A DNA stretch of 64,000 nucleotides from Pseudomonas gozinkensis (GCF_014863585.1 NZ_CP062253.1:4428501-4492500), one strand, 5' to 3'. Positions 1 through 9,257 are shown, counted from the first letter of the stretch. Made by a program: numbers and translations. The notes: generated from the letters alone by a model not told the origin.

Positions 1-687
1 CAGTTCGTTGTTGCTCGCGCGAATCGACGACACCGGAAAGCCCAGCGCCAGCTGGATCGCCATCGCAACCGCGAGATAGAACAGGAACAGCATCAGGAAG
101 AAGGTCGTACGCGAGACGTACTTTTTCATCACGCAGACGCCGACCCAGGACAGCGAAAACAGGATCCAGTAAGGCCGGATCAGCACGCCGTAGATCACCG
201 CCGAGAGGAAAAATCCGCCGCGATATTTGCGTGTCAGCGAGCTGAACAGAATGCTCAGCACCGCCACCGACACAATGATTTCCTTGGTCAGGTTTTCCAG
301 AAAAAACGAACGCACGATGCCCCACAGGCACAGGGTTCCGAAGATGGTCAGCGGCATGCGCCGGAACACCACCACGGGAATCGCCGTGAGGAAAAAGTTG
401 CAGAACATCCCGTAGGCCCAGGCGTTGGTCAGGTTGATCCCGGTGGGCCGCAGCAGGAACGCCGAACACTCGTAGGACGAGCGATCCGGCGAAAACGGGT
501 TCCAGAAATTGCAGTTGTCGGCCCGGGCGTAGGACGACCACAGGGTCATCGCATCCGGGCCGGGATCGCGGGGAATCAGCAGCGGCATGGCCACCGACAG
601 AAACAGGCCGGTGAACAGAATCAGGAACGACAGCGAGGAATCGAGTCGGCGGCCGCGAAACTCGATGCACGGCAGTTTCAGGCCCAT
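1..687 (-). CDS. Partial polytopic membrane protein, Wzy-like (exopolysaccharide polymerase candidate), 3' end off the window
   Basis: Reading the minus strand from an ATG at 687 gives 229 open codons that run off the left edge, so the C-terminus is missing. The sequence is a multi-spanning membrane protein. A hydrophobic segment follows the basic N-terminus (SLSFLILFTGLFLSVAMPLL), then comes a polar, cysteine-containing loop of about 45 residues (ADNCNFWNPFSPDRSSYEC), then at least four more hydrophobic stretches. It overlaps the flippase gene by 10 bp and is therefore the next gene of the same operon. In Wzx/Wzy loci the remaining membrane protein is usually the polymerase, which joins repeat units in the periplasm. 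That assignment is by context only. An O-acetyltransferase or another membrane component is possible. Confidence 0.6.
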   Translation of the reverse strand, partial: MGLKLPCIEFRGRRLDSSLSFLILFTGLFLSVAMPLLIPRDPGPDAMTLWSSYARADNCNFWNPFSPDRSSYECSAFLLRPTGINLTNAWAYGMFCNFFLTAIPVVVFRRMPLTIFGTLCLWGIVRSFFLENLTKEIIVSVAVLSILFSSLTRKYRGGFFLSAVIYGVLIRPYWILFSLSWVGVCVMKKYVSRTTFFLMLFLFYLAVAMAIQLALGFPVSSIRASNNEL

Positions 688-1910
688 GACACGACAGCCT
701 TTTTCGCGCGCGTGGCGCGAGTCAGCAGCGCAATCACCCCGAGTTGAACGATGATCGCGAAGACGTTGCCCCAGGCCGCGCCGTAGATCGAATAATGCTT
801 GATCAGCAGGTAACTCACCGGCACTGAAACCAACAGACAAATGGCCGCGCTGGCGAGGGACACCCGACTGTTTTTCGAAGCGATCAACCCGCCCCAGACA
901 ATGTCACCAATGGCACGCAGGGCGAAGGAGAAAATCAGTACACCAAGAATGCCGTTGTCCGGACGCGGAACGCTGGTGGCGACGTAGTCGAGCACCACGT
1001 TGAAGAACAGATAAATCCCCACCGCGACCGCCGCCGACACCACCAGCGACCGCGCGACCCATTTGTTCACGAACAACTGCCTGACCGTGAACGGTTGCTG
1101 ATCGGCCTGATAACGCTTGGCGAGCAGCGGAATGCCGACCACCGCCACCACCGCGTAGGACAGCGCCTGCAAGGTGTTGGCCGCCGACCACGCGTACACG
1201 TATTTACCGAGGCTGGCGTAAGGTTCAAGGTCGATGATCAGAAAGCGCTCGGCATACTGACTCAGGGCGATCAGGCCAGTGCCGAGGTAAAACGGCAACC
1301 CGGCTTTCCAAACCGCCGCCGTCGCCAACGTTCCCTCTTCCCGCCCGCGATGGACGTTCACCACAATCAGGTAACCGGCGACGATCACCAGCACGTTGGC
1401 GATAACCCACAGCCACAGCACGCTGGCGATTGCGGACACCCAGCCGAGCGCCATCCCGCCCACGGCCAGCAGCGCCCAGAGCCCGGTCTTGATGAAGAAC
1501 AGCAACGCGCCCGCCGTGGCTTTCTGCGCGGAAAACACGAACGAGTTGATCTCGAACGACAGGTGCTCGGTGAGCAGTACCAGCGTCACGCAAGCGATCA
1601 GCGCGGTGGTCGCTTCCACCGACTGGAACAGCGAATAAATCACCACCGTCAGCACCGACAACGCCAGCCCCACGGCCAGGTACAGCAGCAGCACCTTGTC
1701 CACGACCCGGCGCGAACTGCCGCCCACGCTGATCAGCCGGTTGATCTCGGAACTGAAACCGACGCTGTAGAACTTCGACGCGATCAACGACGCCGCGACC
1801 ACCACGCCGTAAAAACCCAGCGCCTCGTAACCGAGGTAATGGGTGATGGCGAGCACCAGCAAGAACTTCGCGCCCAGTGCCCCGCCCCGCAGCAACAGCC
1901 GGAATATCAT
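678..1910 (-). CDS. Wzx-like polysaccharide flippase (MOP superfamily)
   Basis: A 410-residue, almost entirely hydrophobic protein with about 12 predicted membrane spans and a basic N-terminus (MIFRLLLRGGALGAKFLLVL). This matches the polysaccharide-specific transporters of the multidrug/oligosaccharidyl-lipid/polysaccharide superfamily, which move lipid-linked repeat units across the inner membrane. The start ATG overlaps the stop of the upstream pyruvyl transferase gene by 4 bp, and the 3' end overlaps the next membrane gene by 10 bp, so the genes are translationally coupled. Identification rests on topology and on position among Wzc, a glycosyltransferase and a pyruvyl transferase. The substrate cannot be read from the sequence. 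Confidence 0.8.
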   Translation of the reverse strand: MIFRLLLRGGALGAKFLLVLAITHYLGYEALGFYGVVVAASLIASKFYSVGFSSEINRLISVGGSSRRVVDKVLLLYLAVGLALSVLTVVIYSLFQSVEATTALIACVTLVLLTEHLSFEINSFVFSAQKATAGALLFFIKTGLWALLAVGGMALGWVSAIASVLWLWVIANVLVIVAGYLIVVNVHRGREEGTLATAAVWKAGLPFYLGTGLIALSQYAERFLIIDLEPYASLGKYVYAWSAANTLQALSYAVVAVVGIPLLAKRYQADQQPFTVRQLFVNKWVARSLVVSAAVAVGIYLFFNVVLDYVATSVPRPDNGILGVLIFSFALRAIGDIVWGGLIASKNSRVSLASAAICLLVSVPVSYLLIKHYSIYGAAWGNVFAIIVQLGVIALLTRATRAKKAVVSWA

Positions 1911-3019
1911 CGAATGACGCCCTTGATGATGTCGTCCATGGCCACGGTTTTCGCCTCGATCTCGCGGCAGGTATCGGTCAGGCGCTTGCCGAAATTCGAC
2001 AGCGCGTCAGGGGCGTAAACCGTGTCGATGATGGTGTCGACATTGATGTCGCCGCCGTTGATGACCCAGTCCTCGACGCCCATGTCCTGATAGGCACCGA
2101 AGCCTTTGCGTTCGTAGCTGATGTGATACGCCGGCACACCCGAGAGCAGCGATTCGATCGCGCCGTGCAGGCGCACGGAAATCACCAGGTCCGGTTGGTA
2201 TTTGGCCAGCGTCGCCTTCAGCGGCAGCAGGTCTTCGGTGATGCCCAGTTCGCGATAAAACGCGCCGTCATCGTTACCACGCACGGCGCTCTGTACGGCG
2301 CAGACCACTTTGCTTTTGTTCTTCAGGCGCTGCAGCAGCACCTTCAGGTTGGCCACGTAGGCCAGCTTCTTTTCCTTGCTCCACGCCGGCGGTTTGCGCA
2401 GCACCACACACACCGTGGCAGGGGTCGAGGCGCAGCGAGTGAACTTGGGTTGCTGAAGGATCTTGCCGGCCAAGGCCTGTACCGCGAGGTCCGGCGCGCG
2501 GTAGACATTTTCGCAAGCATCGAACAGCGCCGAGGAGCGGTTATCGCGCACGAACACCGCATCGGCGCTGGCGTAGTGGCCGACGATCTTGTCGCTGTCG
2601 CCGTGGAACGGCCCGATGCTTTGCGGCAGGTACACCGACGGCACTTTGCTGAGGATCGCGGTCTCCAGCTGCTTGGCGTGGCCGAGTTTCAGCTTGATGT
2701 GCTCGAAGGCACTTTTCGAGCGCATGTAGCCGCCGCCGACGCCGACGATCAGATCGGTTTTCTTCAACAGATCCGCCAGCCCAGCGTAGGACTGATTGAG
2801 GAACACCGCTTCTTTGACCCGGCCCAGGCCCTTGGCGGCCATGACCGGCGCGTCAAAGCGTGGGTGCGGCAGGTATTTGAAAGAGTCCGGATCGGAAGCC
2901 ACGACGCTGATCGAGGTGTCTTCGCCAAAGTTGCGCTGCACCAGCGCAATGGCCAGATCGACCAGCAGACCATCGCCGGAATTGGAGGCACTGTAGCCAT
3001 GCAAAATCGTTACGTTCAT
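1907..3019 (-). CDS. Polysaccharide pyruvyl transferase family protein
   Basis: 370 residues with features of the polysaccharide pyruvyl transferase family (CsaB/WcaK type). There is an N-terminal glycine-rich strand-loop (LHGYSASNSGDGLLVDLA), a YLPQSIGPF motif mid-protein, VFVRDNRSS, and a late SVRLHGAIESLLSGVP segment with the conserved RLHG. Family members add ketal-linked pyruvate from phosphoenolpyruvate to sugars of surface polysaccharides, which gives the polymer negative charge. The gene lies 14 bp after the glycosyltransferase gene and overlaps wzx by 4 bp, within one operon. It implies that the polymer made here is probably pyruvylated. The acceptor sugar is unknown, and some family members have diverged to other functions. 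Confidence 0.85.
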   Translation of the reverse strand: MNVTILHGYSASNSGDGLLVDLAIALVQRNFGEDTSISVVASDPDSFKYLPHPRFDAPVMAAKGLGRVKEAVFLNQSYAGLADLLKKTDLIVGVGGGYMRSKSAFEHIKLKLGHAKQLETAILSKVPSVYLPQSIGPFHGDSDKIVGHYASADAVFVRDNRSSALFDACENVYRAPDLAVQALAGKILQQPKFTRCASTPATVCVVLRKPPAWSKEKKLAYVANLKVLLQRLKNKSKVVCAVQSAVRGNDDGAFYRELGITEDLLPLKATLAKYQPDLVISVRLHGAIESLLSGVPAYHISYERKGFGAYQDMGVEDWVINGGDINVDTIIDTVYAPDALSNFGKRLTDTCREIEAKTVAMDDIIKGVIR

Positions 3020-3033
3020 GAGCGGACTTCTAC

Positions 3034-4110
3034 TTAATAAGAGGGAGCGGAATACACGTCGTAGGTCTGGCGGATCATCAACGCGGCGCTGAAACGCTCG
3101 CGGACGATGCGCCGACCTTCGATGCCGAGGGCCGACAACGCAGGCTTCTGGATTTTCTTCAGGCGCTCGGCCAGCGCCTGGTGGTCACCGGCGGGGAACA
3201 CGTAACCGGACACACCATGGGTGACCAGTTCGGGCAACGACGTACAGTCGCTGGCGATCACCGGCAAGCCCAGCGCCATGCCTTCCAGCGGCACCATGGC
3301 AAAGCCTTCCCAGCGACTCGGGACGATCAGCGCATCGGCTTTCTGATACAGCGCGTGCACTTCGGTTGGCGTCACCCAAGGCAGGTATTCCACCCCATCC
3401 AGCGGCGGACATTCGACGACATCCTCGTTCACCGCACTGCCGACCACCGTCAGTTTCAGGTCGCTGCGCTGTGCTTCGCTGTAGGCCTTGAGCAACACGT
3501 CGAAGCCTTTCTGGTAGTCGAGGCGGCCGACAAACAGCAGATGAATCGGTGCCGGATCGTTGGCCTTGCGTTCGTCATTCTTGTGATCAATGCCGTTGTA
3601 GATCAGCGTCATGCGCTTGCGCTCGATGCCAAACTTCGCGGCCTTGTCCAGCTCGAACTGGCTGACGCAGATGATCGTGTCCGTGACCTTCTGCAGCACC
3701 CGCTCAATCCCCGCATAGATTTTCTGCTTGATCGGCGAGCTTTCCATCAGGAACGAAAACGCATGGGGGCAGTAGACGATTTTCGGCTTGCGCCACGGTC
3801 GCAACAGCACGCACACACAACGGCCGATCACCCCGGAAAAGGTGCTGTGCAAATGCACCACGTCGGGTTTTTCCTTGAGCAGGACCCGCGCCAGTTGCCA
3901 GGCAAAACGCAACAGCGACGGCACATTCCGCCCGCTGCGGGCGAAGGTGCGGATCTGCTGTGCATCGATGCCGTGCAGTTCTTTCTTCTGGTCGAGCGGG
4001 ACCAGATACACCAGCTCATAGCGCCCGTCTTCCGGCGCCGCCGAAATCGTGCGGATGACCGTCGCCACCCCACCTTTGATCGTTTCCGCCACGTGCAGTA
4101 TTTTTTTCAC
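3034..4110 (-). CDS. Glycosyltransferase, family 4 type (GT-B fold)
   Basis: 358 residues with the two-domain GT-B layout of GT4 enzymes. The N-terminal domain begins MKKILHVAETIKGGVATVI, with the typical glycine-rich acceptor loop. The C-terminal nucleotide-sugar domain begins near residue 187 (HLLFVGRLDYQKGFDVLL) and carries the EX7E-like retaining motif in PSRWEGFAMVPLEGMALG, followed by GLPVIAS. It probably adds one sugar to the lipid-linked repeat unit at the cytoplasmic face of the inner membrane. It sits between wzc and the pyruvyl transferase on the same strand, with 41 bp and 14 bp gaps. Donor and acceptor cannot be predicted. Confidence 0.88.
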   Translation of the reverse strand: MKKILHVAETIKGGVATVIRTISAAPEDGRYELVYLVPLDQKKELHGIDAQQIRTFARSGRNVPSLLRFAWQLARVLLKEKPDVVHLHSTFSGVIGRCVCVLLRPWRKPKIVYCPHAFSFLMESSPIKQKIYAGIERVLQKVTDTIICVSQFELDKAAKFGIERKRMTLIYNGIDHKNDERKANDPAPIHLLFVGRLDYQKGFDVLLKAYSEAQRSDLKLTVVGSAVNEDVVECPPLDGVEYLPWVTPTEVHALYQKADALIVPSRWEGFAMVPLEGMALGLPVIASDCTSLPELVTHGVSGYVFPAGDHQALAERLKKIQKPALSALGIEGRRIVRERFSAALMIRQTYDVYSAPSY

Positions 4111-4151
4111 AACCCACCCACTTTCATGCCTGTAAGGACCGTCGCTGAGAT

Positions 4152-6374
4152 TCAGGACTGGTCGGACGCGTATTCGTAGTTGTAATAGCTGCCGTTGCCG
4201 TAATAGCTGGCCGCACGCTTCTCGACGCCGTTGAACACCGCGCCCTTCAACTCGATACCGTTCTGGGCGAAACGACGGATCGTCATTTCGATTTCCTTGG
4301 CCGGGTTCACCCCGAACCGCGCAACGATCAGGCTGATGCCGGCTTCACGGCCGACAATCGCCGCATCCGTCACGGCCAGCAGCGGTGGCGTGTCGATGAT
4401 CACCACGTCATAGCGCTCGCTGAGCTGCGCCAGCAGTTCGCGGAAATTGGCGTGCATCAACAGCTCGGAAGGGTTCGGTGGAACCTGGCCACGGCTGATG
4501 AAATGCAGGTTGTCGACTTCGACTTTGTTGATCGCCTGATCGAGGGTGCAGCGCTTGACCAGCAGATCCGACAAACCGTTGGTGATCGGCGTGTTCAGGG
4601 TCTTGTGCAGGTGCCCTTTGCGCATGTCGGCGTCGATCAGCACCACGCGCTGCCCGCTCTGCGCCATGACCGCCGCGAGGTTGGAAGAGACGAAGGTCTT
4701 GCCGACCTGCGGGCTCGGGCCGGAAATCATGATGCGGTTGTTGGTCGAATCCAGCGCCGCGAAGTGCAGGCAGGTGCGCAGGCTGCGGATCGATTCGATG
4801 GACAGGTCCGTCGGGTTGCGCAGGGCCAGGAGGTACGCCGGCGTGTCCGCCGCGACTTTGGCCCGGACTTTTTTGCTGTCCTCTTCCTGTTGCAGGGCGC
4901 TGTAGGGGATCGACGCGTAGACCGGCAAGCCGAGCTGCTCAATGGCTTCCGGCCCTTCCAGGCCTTTGCTCAAGGATTTGCGCAACAGCACCAGCGCCAC
5001 GCCGACGAAGGCGCCGAGGAAAGTGGCGATCAGCACGATCAGGGCTTTTTTCGGTTTGACCGGGCTGGTCAGGTCGACGTCCGCCGTATCCACCAGACGC
5101 ACGTTACCCACGGCACCGGCGCGGATGATGTCCAGCTCCTGGGATTTGTTCAGCAACTGGGTGTAGATCTGCGAGGCGACTTCGACATCGCGGGTCAGGT
5201 TGAGCAGTTCCTGCTGCGTGGCCGGCAGGTCCTGAACCTTGCCTTCCAGCGAACGCTGTTGCTGGGTCAGTTCACCGATCTGGGTCATCAGCGCGCGGTA
5301 GGCCGGGTGCTGTTTGGTGAACTTGCGGTCCATCTCCGCCTGTTGCAGCTTCAGCTCGGAAATCCGCGTTTCGAGCGCCACGGACTGGCCGAGCACCGAT
5401 TGGGTTTCCAGCGAGATATTCACGGTCTTGCCGTGGGTCTGGTAGGCGTTGAGCGCATCGCTGGCCTTGGCCAGATCGCGCTTGACCTGCGGCAACTGAC
5501 TTTGCAGGAAGGCCAGGCTCTGCGCCGCCTCGGCGGAGGTGCGGCGTACGTTCTGATCCACGTACAGCGAGGCAATCTTGTTGAGGATCTTCACCGCTTC
5601 GGCGGCGTCGCTGCTGGCCAGGGCCAGACGGATGATCCCCGATTCCTTGCCTTGCTCGGAGATGTCCAGAGCGTCCTGATACCCCTGAATGGTCACGATT
5701 CGTGGGTAGCGCACCACTTCGAAACGGGTACCGGGGTTGGCCAACAGTTGCGCGACCTGCCCTTCTACGCCGTCCTGCGCGAAGGCTTCGCCCGCCACGC
5801 CGTCGACCAGCAGGTTGTCGTTGTCATCCAACAGCTGGAAGCGATGTTGTTCGCCGGCGATCAAGGTGAGCTTCTTGCCCAGCAGTTCCTTGGGCAGATT
5901 GAGTTTTGCAAACTCCAGGCGTTCACCGCCCCAGGCGTAGCTGCTCAGGCCGAAACGCGGCGGTGCGACGCTGAGTTCGGTCTCACCGCGATAGCGCCGG
6001 GAAAGAAAGCCGCCGATCAGCGGAAAGGTGTTGGGGGTGACGTCGATATCCAGCCGCAGGTCGTCGACCGTCTTGCCGATCACTGCGCGGGATTTGATGA
6101 TGCCGATTTCGGTCACCGACGGCGATTGCCCGCCGAGCATGCTGTTGAGGTCGGAAAAACCGAGCATGTCGTTCTTTTTCGGTTCGACCTGCACCAGCGC
6201 GTTGGCCAGATACACCGGCGTGGCCAGAATCGCATAGGCGACACCGGTCATCATGAACGCGCCGGTGAAGGCGCCGATCAACCATTTCTGATCGATCAGG
6301 CTGCCGAAGATGCCGAGAAGATCAATACTGTCTTGATCGTTGTCGCGGGTGCCGATTACTGACGGTAACTGCAT
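4152..6374 (-). CDS. wzc: Wzc-type polysaccharide co-polymerase / BY-kinase
   Basis: 740 residues in the classic Gram-negative fused arrangement. An N-terminal Wzz chain-length domain has TM1 at about residues 32-52. A long periplasmic coiled-coil region follows (about 280-400), then TM2 (about 427-447), then a cytoplasmic kinase. The kinase shows Walker A (GPSPQVGKTF, near 540), Walker A' (VVLIDADMRKG) and Walker B (VVIIDTPPLLAVTDA). The C-terminal tail is tyrosine-rich (AASYYGNGSYYNYEYASDQS), the usual autophosphorylation cluster. Cycles of phosphorylation and dephosphorylation control polymer length and export. The phosphatase gene lies 38 bp upstream in the same operon. An AAGAAAG sequence precedes the ATG. 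Confidence 0.93.
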   Translation of the reverse strand: MQLPSVIGTRDNDQDSIDLLGIFGSLIDQKWLIGAFTGAFMMTGVAYAILATPVYLANALVQVEPKKNDMLGFSDLNSMLGGQSPSVTEIGIIKSRAVIGKTVDDLRLDIDVTPNTFPLIGGFLSRRYRGETELSVAPPRFGLSSYAWGGERLEFAKLNLPKELLGKKLTLIAGEQHRFQLLDDNDNLLVDGVAGEAFAQDGVEGQVAQLLANPGTRFEVVRYPRIVTIQGYQDALDISEQGKESGIIRLALASSDAAEAVKILNKIASLYVDQNVRRTSAEAAQSLAFLQSQLPQVKRDLAKASDALNAYQTHGKTVNISLETQSVLGQSVALETRISELKLQQAEMDRKFTKQHPAYRALMTQIGELTQQQRSLEGKVQDLPATQQELLNLTRDVEVASQIYTQLLNKSQELDIIRAGAVGNVRLVDTADVDLTSPVKPKKALIVLIATFLGAFVGVALVLLRKSLSKGLEGPEAIEQLGLPVYASIPYSALQQEEDSKKVRAKVAADTPAYLLALRNPTDLSIESIRSLRTCLHFAALDSTNNRIMISGPSPQVGKTFVSSNLAAVMAQSGQRVVLIDADMRKGHLHKTLNTPITNGLSDLLVKRCTLDQAINKVEVDNLHFISRGQVPPNPSELLMHANFRELLAQLSERYDVVIIDTPPLLAVTDAAIVGREAGISLIVARFGVNPAKEIEMTIRRFAQNGIELKGAVFNGVEKRAASYYGNGSYYNYEYASDQS

Positions 6375-6412
6375 AAGTCTTTCTTACCATTCACTGAACT
6401 GAAGAATATTCA

Positions 6413-6853
6413 TCAACGCGCCAGGCGTTGCGCCCATGAGCTAACAGCATCTTCAATCAATGCATGGGCATGAATAAAAGCGGCTTGCCCCTGACGATAC
6501 GGGTCCTGTATTTCTCGTTCGCTCTGCCACTTGCCCAGCAGAAACACTTTGCCCCTGGCGTGAGAGGCAATCTTCAGTACTTGATTAACATGTTGTTTTT
6601 CCATGACCAGAATCAGGTCTGATTCATTGACGATGTCCGCTGTCAGTTGCCGAGCCTTGAACCCTTCGGCACTGTGTCCGTGGTCTTCCAGCACCTGGCG
6701 CGCATTCGATTCCATGCCTTCGCCGACCCGTGCAGACAGGCCTGCGGAGGTCACGTTGATCGCCGAGGGTGTCAATGCATTGCGCAACAGAAGTTCCGCT
6801 GTCGGACTTCGGCAGATATTGCCTACGCAAACGACAAGAATCTTTTTGAACAA
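6413..6853 (-). CDS. wzb: Low-molecular-weight protein tyrosine phosphatase, Wzb-like
   Basis: 146 residues, normal for the family. The P-loop CX5RS is at the N-terminus (VCVGNICRSPTAE, with Cys9 as nucleophile and Arg15), and the general-acid loop DPYRQG has Asp117. It should dephosphorylate the tyrosine tail of the adjacent Wzc kinase. The best start is a TTG at 6853, because the family-typical MFKKILVVCVGN begins there and a GGGAAAG ribosome-binding sequence lies just upstream. It is the first gene of the leftward operon. The symbol is given by function and position, and other names are used in Pseudomonas. Confidence 0.88.
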   Translation of the reverse strand: MFKKILVVCVGNICRSPTAELLLRNALTPSAINVTSAGLSARVGEGMESNARQVLEDHGHSAEGFKARQLTADIVNESDLILVMEKQHVNQVLKIASHARGKVFLLGKWQSEREIQDPYRQGQAAFIHAHALIEDAVSSWAQRLAR

Positions 6854-7143
6854 GGTTTACTTTCCCGTGTAATGTCAAACGGCCAACATGCCTGGCAAAT
6901 TCGAATGAACCCGCAAGACCTTCCCTCACTCGGAAATAGATTCACCCTTAATACCGATGCATTAAGTACCACGGCCTCTAAAAGTCCCCCAACCAGAATT
7001 ACCGGACTAAAAATAACTGTGATTTTCGGGCGAAAGTTTTCCGACAAAAAATAACATTTGTGCACTTCGCGCCCACTTCGCCATCGAAATACAGGCAACG
7101 AGATAACTATTGGCTAGATGTCATTCTCATCAGGAGAGCCGAC
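6854..7143. promoter_or_regulatory. Divergent intergenic region between wzb and the glycoside hydrolase gene
   Basis: 290 bp that are clearly more AT-rich than the flanking genes, with runs such as CTAAAAATAACTG near 7010 and CAAAAAATAAC near 7045. It must hold the promoter of the leftward polysaccharide operon and that of the rightward hydrolase. I could not assign convincing -35/-10 pairs, and I see no sigma-54 GG-N10-GC site or clear operator. It contains no credible coding frame. Confidence 0.5.
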
Positions 7144-8088
7144 ATGAAATCAGCACATCTCAAACATCTTGGTGCCGCCGCCCTGTTGATGCTCAGTGCA
7201 ACCGCACAGGTTCACGCCAGCGCGCTGTTCCCGTCGCTACCCGCCAGAACCATCGGCGTTCAGGTCAAGATCCAGAACTTCACCCCGGCCGATGCCGAGC
7301 AGATCAAAGCGGCCGGGTTCAGTTTTGTACGCTTCGGCGTGTGGAGCGACAGCCTCGGCGCCAAGGCCTACCAGAAACAGATCAGCGATGCGTTTGCGGC
7401 GGCGCGATCGGCCGGGCTCCCGGTCTTGATGACTGTGCGCGCCACCAAACCGTTGACCGGTGACCTGGCGAGCGCCGGTGAAGCCTTCGCCAACGCGGTG
7501 ACCGGGCTTGAGCAAGCCTGGAGCGCGCAATTGGTGGGAATCGAAATCTGGAACGAACCGGACCTCGACACCTACTGGCCCACCGGAGACTTCAAAAACA
7601 CCTTCGTGCCGTTCATGACGGCCATGTGCAAGACGCTGCAGGGCAAGCCGCAATCGACGCCTCTGGTGGGATTCGGTTTCGCCCGCCCGCCGACGGCCGG
7701 CTCTGCCTCGACCGTGGCACTCAACAGCATTCTTGGCACCTATCCCGAGTGTCTGGATGCCATTTCCTATCACCCTTACGGCATGACCGCGACGCAGATC
7801 GGTAACGCGCAGTCCTTCATCCAGCAAAATTTCCATTTGCCGGGCGTCATCAGTGAATGGGGCATCTCGGCGCTCGCTTCCAACGGCGGGCCGGACGGGC
7901 AAGCGAGTAAAATCGGCGCGTTCATCGCCGATGTTAAAAAACTCAACATCCCGCTGACGTCGATTTACGAATGGAAGAACAGCGAGTCGGGCAGTAACGA
8001 CCGGGAGAAGAATTTCGGCCTGCTGACCTCCGACGGCCGGGCGAAACCGGCGCAAACGGCGGCCTCGACCCAGCTCAACGCCGAATAG
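7144..8088 (+). CDS. Secreted glycoside hydrolase (GH5/GH39-like TIM barrel, PslG-like role)
   Basis: 314 residues from the ATG at 7144, which is preceded by AGGAGAG. A Sec signal peptide spans residues 1-26 and probably ends at VHA. The mature part has clan GH-A features: the acid/base glutamate follows asparagine in IEIWNEPD (Asn137-Glu138), the candidate nucleophile is Glu238 in GVISEWGIS, and YHPYG lies between them. Clan GH-A enzymes are retaining beta-glycosidases. Position next to a Wzx/Wzy-type locus suggests that it trims or releases the polymer in the periplasm, as PslG does for Psl. That role is inferred. The exact GH family needs a profile search. Confidence 0.8.
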   Translation: MKSAHLKHLGAAALLMLSATAQVHASALFPSLPARTIGVQVKIQNFTPADAEQIKAAGFSFVRFGVWSDSLGAKAYQKQISDAFAAARSAGLPVLMTVRATKPLTGDLASAGEAFANAVTGLEQAWSAQLVGIEIWNEPDLDTYWPTGDFKNTFVPFMTAMCKTLQGKPQSTPLVGFGFARPPTAGSASTVALNSILGTYPECLDAISYHPYGMTATQIGNAQSFIQQNFHLPGVISEWGISALASNGGPDGQASKIGAFIADVKKLNIPLTSIYEWKNSESGSNDREKNFGLLTSDGRAKPAQTAASTQLNAE

Positions 8089-8153
8089 GCACTGCGCAAC
8101 GGGTCGGTTGCTTTGAACCTGTGGTCCTTTTTGGCATCGTATTGATCGATAAC

Positions 8154-8202
8154 GCGCCCCGCCTTTCAAACAGTCGTTTTCAGGTTGTTGCCTGCGGGGC
8201 GC
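8154..8202. repeat. Inverted repeat upstream of tal
   Basis: GCGCCCCGC at 8154-8162 is perfectly repeated in inverted orientation at 8194-8202 (GCGGGGCGC), with a 31-nt loop. No T-run follows on the plus strand, so it is not an ordinary terminator for the hydrolase gene. It lies about 75 bp before the transaldolase start and could be part of its leader or a protein site. Its function is unknown. Confidence 0.45.
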
Positions 8203-8278
8203 TCGATACGCCGACATGCCCTTGAGTGGCTGTCGGCGCTCGGGTAATGTCACCAGACCCATAGGACAGAGCACGCTC

Positions 8279-9205
8279 ATGACTTCCAAGCTGGAACAAC
8301 TCAAACAGTTCACCACCGTCGTGGCCGACACCGGCGACTTCGAAGCGATTGCCCGGGTCAAACCGGTCGACGCCACCACCAACCCTTCCCTGCTGCTCAA
8401 GGCCGCGGCGATTCCGGCCTACGCCGAACTGCTGAACGCCAGCGTGCGCGACTGCAAGGGCGATGTCGGCCTGGCCAGCGACCGTTTCGGCGTCGCGGTC
8501 GGTCAGGAAATCCTCAAGGTCATTCCGGGCCGCATTTCCACCGAAGTGGATGCGCGCCTGTCGTTCGACAAGGACGCGATGCTCAAGCGTGCGCACCGTC
8601 TGATCGAGCTGTACGACAAGGCCGGCGTTGGCCGTGACCGCGTGCTGATCAAGATCGCCTCGACCTGGGAAGGCATCCGCGCCGCCGAGATCCTCGAGAA
8701 GGAAGGCATCCAGACCAACCTGACCCTGCTGTTCTCCTTCGCTCAGGCCGCTGCCTGCGCCGATGCCGGCGTGTTCCTGATCTCCCCGTTCGTGGGCCGC
8801 ATCTACGACTGGTACAAGAAGGCCAACGGCAACGACTACACCGGTGCCGACGATCCGGGCGTGCAGTCGGTGACGCGCATCTACAACTACTACAAGGCCA
8901 ATGACTACAAGACCGTGGTCATGGGCGCGAGCTTCCGCAACCTCAACCAGATCGAGCAACTGGCCGGCTGCGATCGCCTGACCATCAGCCCGGACCTGAT
9001 CGAGAAGCTGGCAGCCGACACCGGCAAGCTGGAACGCAAACTCGCTCCGGGCCATGCCGGCGAAGCGCGCCTGAGCCTCAACGAAGCGCAATTCCGCTGG
9101 TTGTCCAACGAAGACGCGATGGCCACCGAGAAACTGGCCGAAGGCATCCGTCAGTTTGCCCGCGACCAGGAAAAACTCGAGGCGCTGCTGCAAGCCAAGC
9201 TGTAA
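8279..9205 (+). CDS. tal: Transaldolase
   Basis: 308 residues from the ATG at 8279, typical of TalB-type enzymes. It moves a dihydroxyacetone unit between sedoheptulose-7-phosphate and glyceraldehyde-3-phosphate in the cytosolic non-oxidative pentose phosphate pathway. Conserved segments are [10 protein letters not shown] (Asp31), [11 protein letters not shown] (Glu89) and the Schiff-base lysine in [13 protein letters not shown] (Lys125). MTLLF is replaced by [10 protein letters not shown]. Transcription ends at a strong hairpin shared with the convergent rssC. The tal-rssC-rssB-mlaA order matches what I recall for PAO1. Confidence 0.96.
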   Translation: MTSKLEQLKQFTTVVADTGDFEAIARVKPVDATTNPSLLLKAAAIPAYAELLNASVRDCKGDVGLASDRFGVAVGQEILKVIPGRISTEVDARLSFDKDAMLKRAHRLIELYDKAGVGRDRVLIKIASTWEGIRAAEILEKEGIQTNLTLLFSFAQAAACADAGVFLISPFVGRIYDWYKKANGNDYTGADDPGVQSVTRIYNYYKANDYKTVVMGASFRNLNQIEQLAGCDRLTISPDLIEKLAADTGKLERKLAPGHAGEARLSLNEAQFRWLSNEDAMATEKLAEGIRQFARDQEKLEALLQAKL

Positions 9206-9223
9206 TCGGCCGAGCGCAAACGC

Positions 9224-9257
9224 AAAAAGGGCGAACCCTCACAGGTTCGCCCTTTTT
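9224..9257. terminator. Bidirectional Rho-independent terminator (tal / rssC)
   Basis: The stem GGGCGAACC / GGTTCGCCC has a short loop. It is flanked by an A-run on the left and a T-run on the right, so it can stop both the rightward tal transcript and the leftward rssB-rssC transcript. Confidence 0.9.

Noticed and set aside
4452..6362. Long plus-strand frame of 636 codons opposite wzc
   Set aside because: It mirrors the wzc codons in the antisense frame and has a composition rich in Arg, His, Gln and Gly with no domain pattern. wzc has clear motifs.
6823..7098. 91-codon minus-strand frame upstream of wzb
   Set aside because: It lies in an AT-rich promoter region, overlaps the wzb start in another frame and has no domain features.
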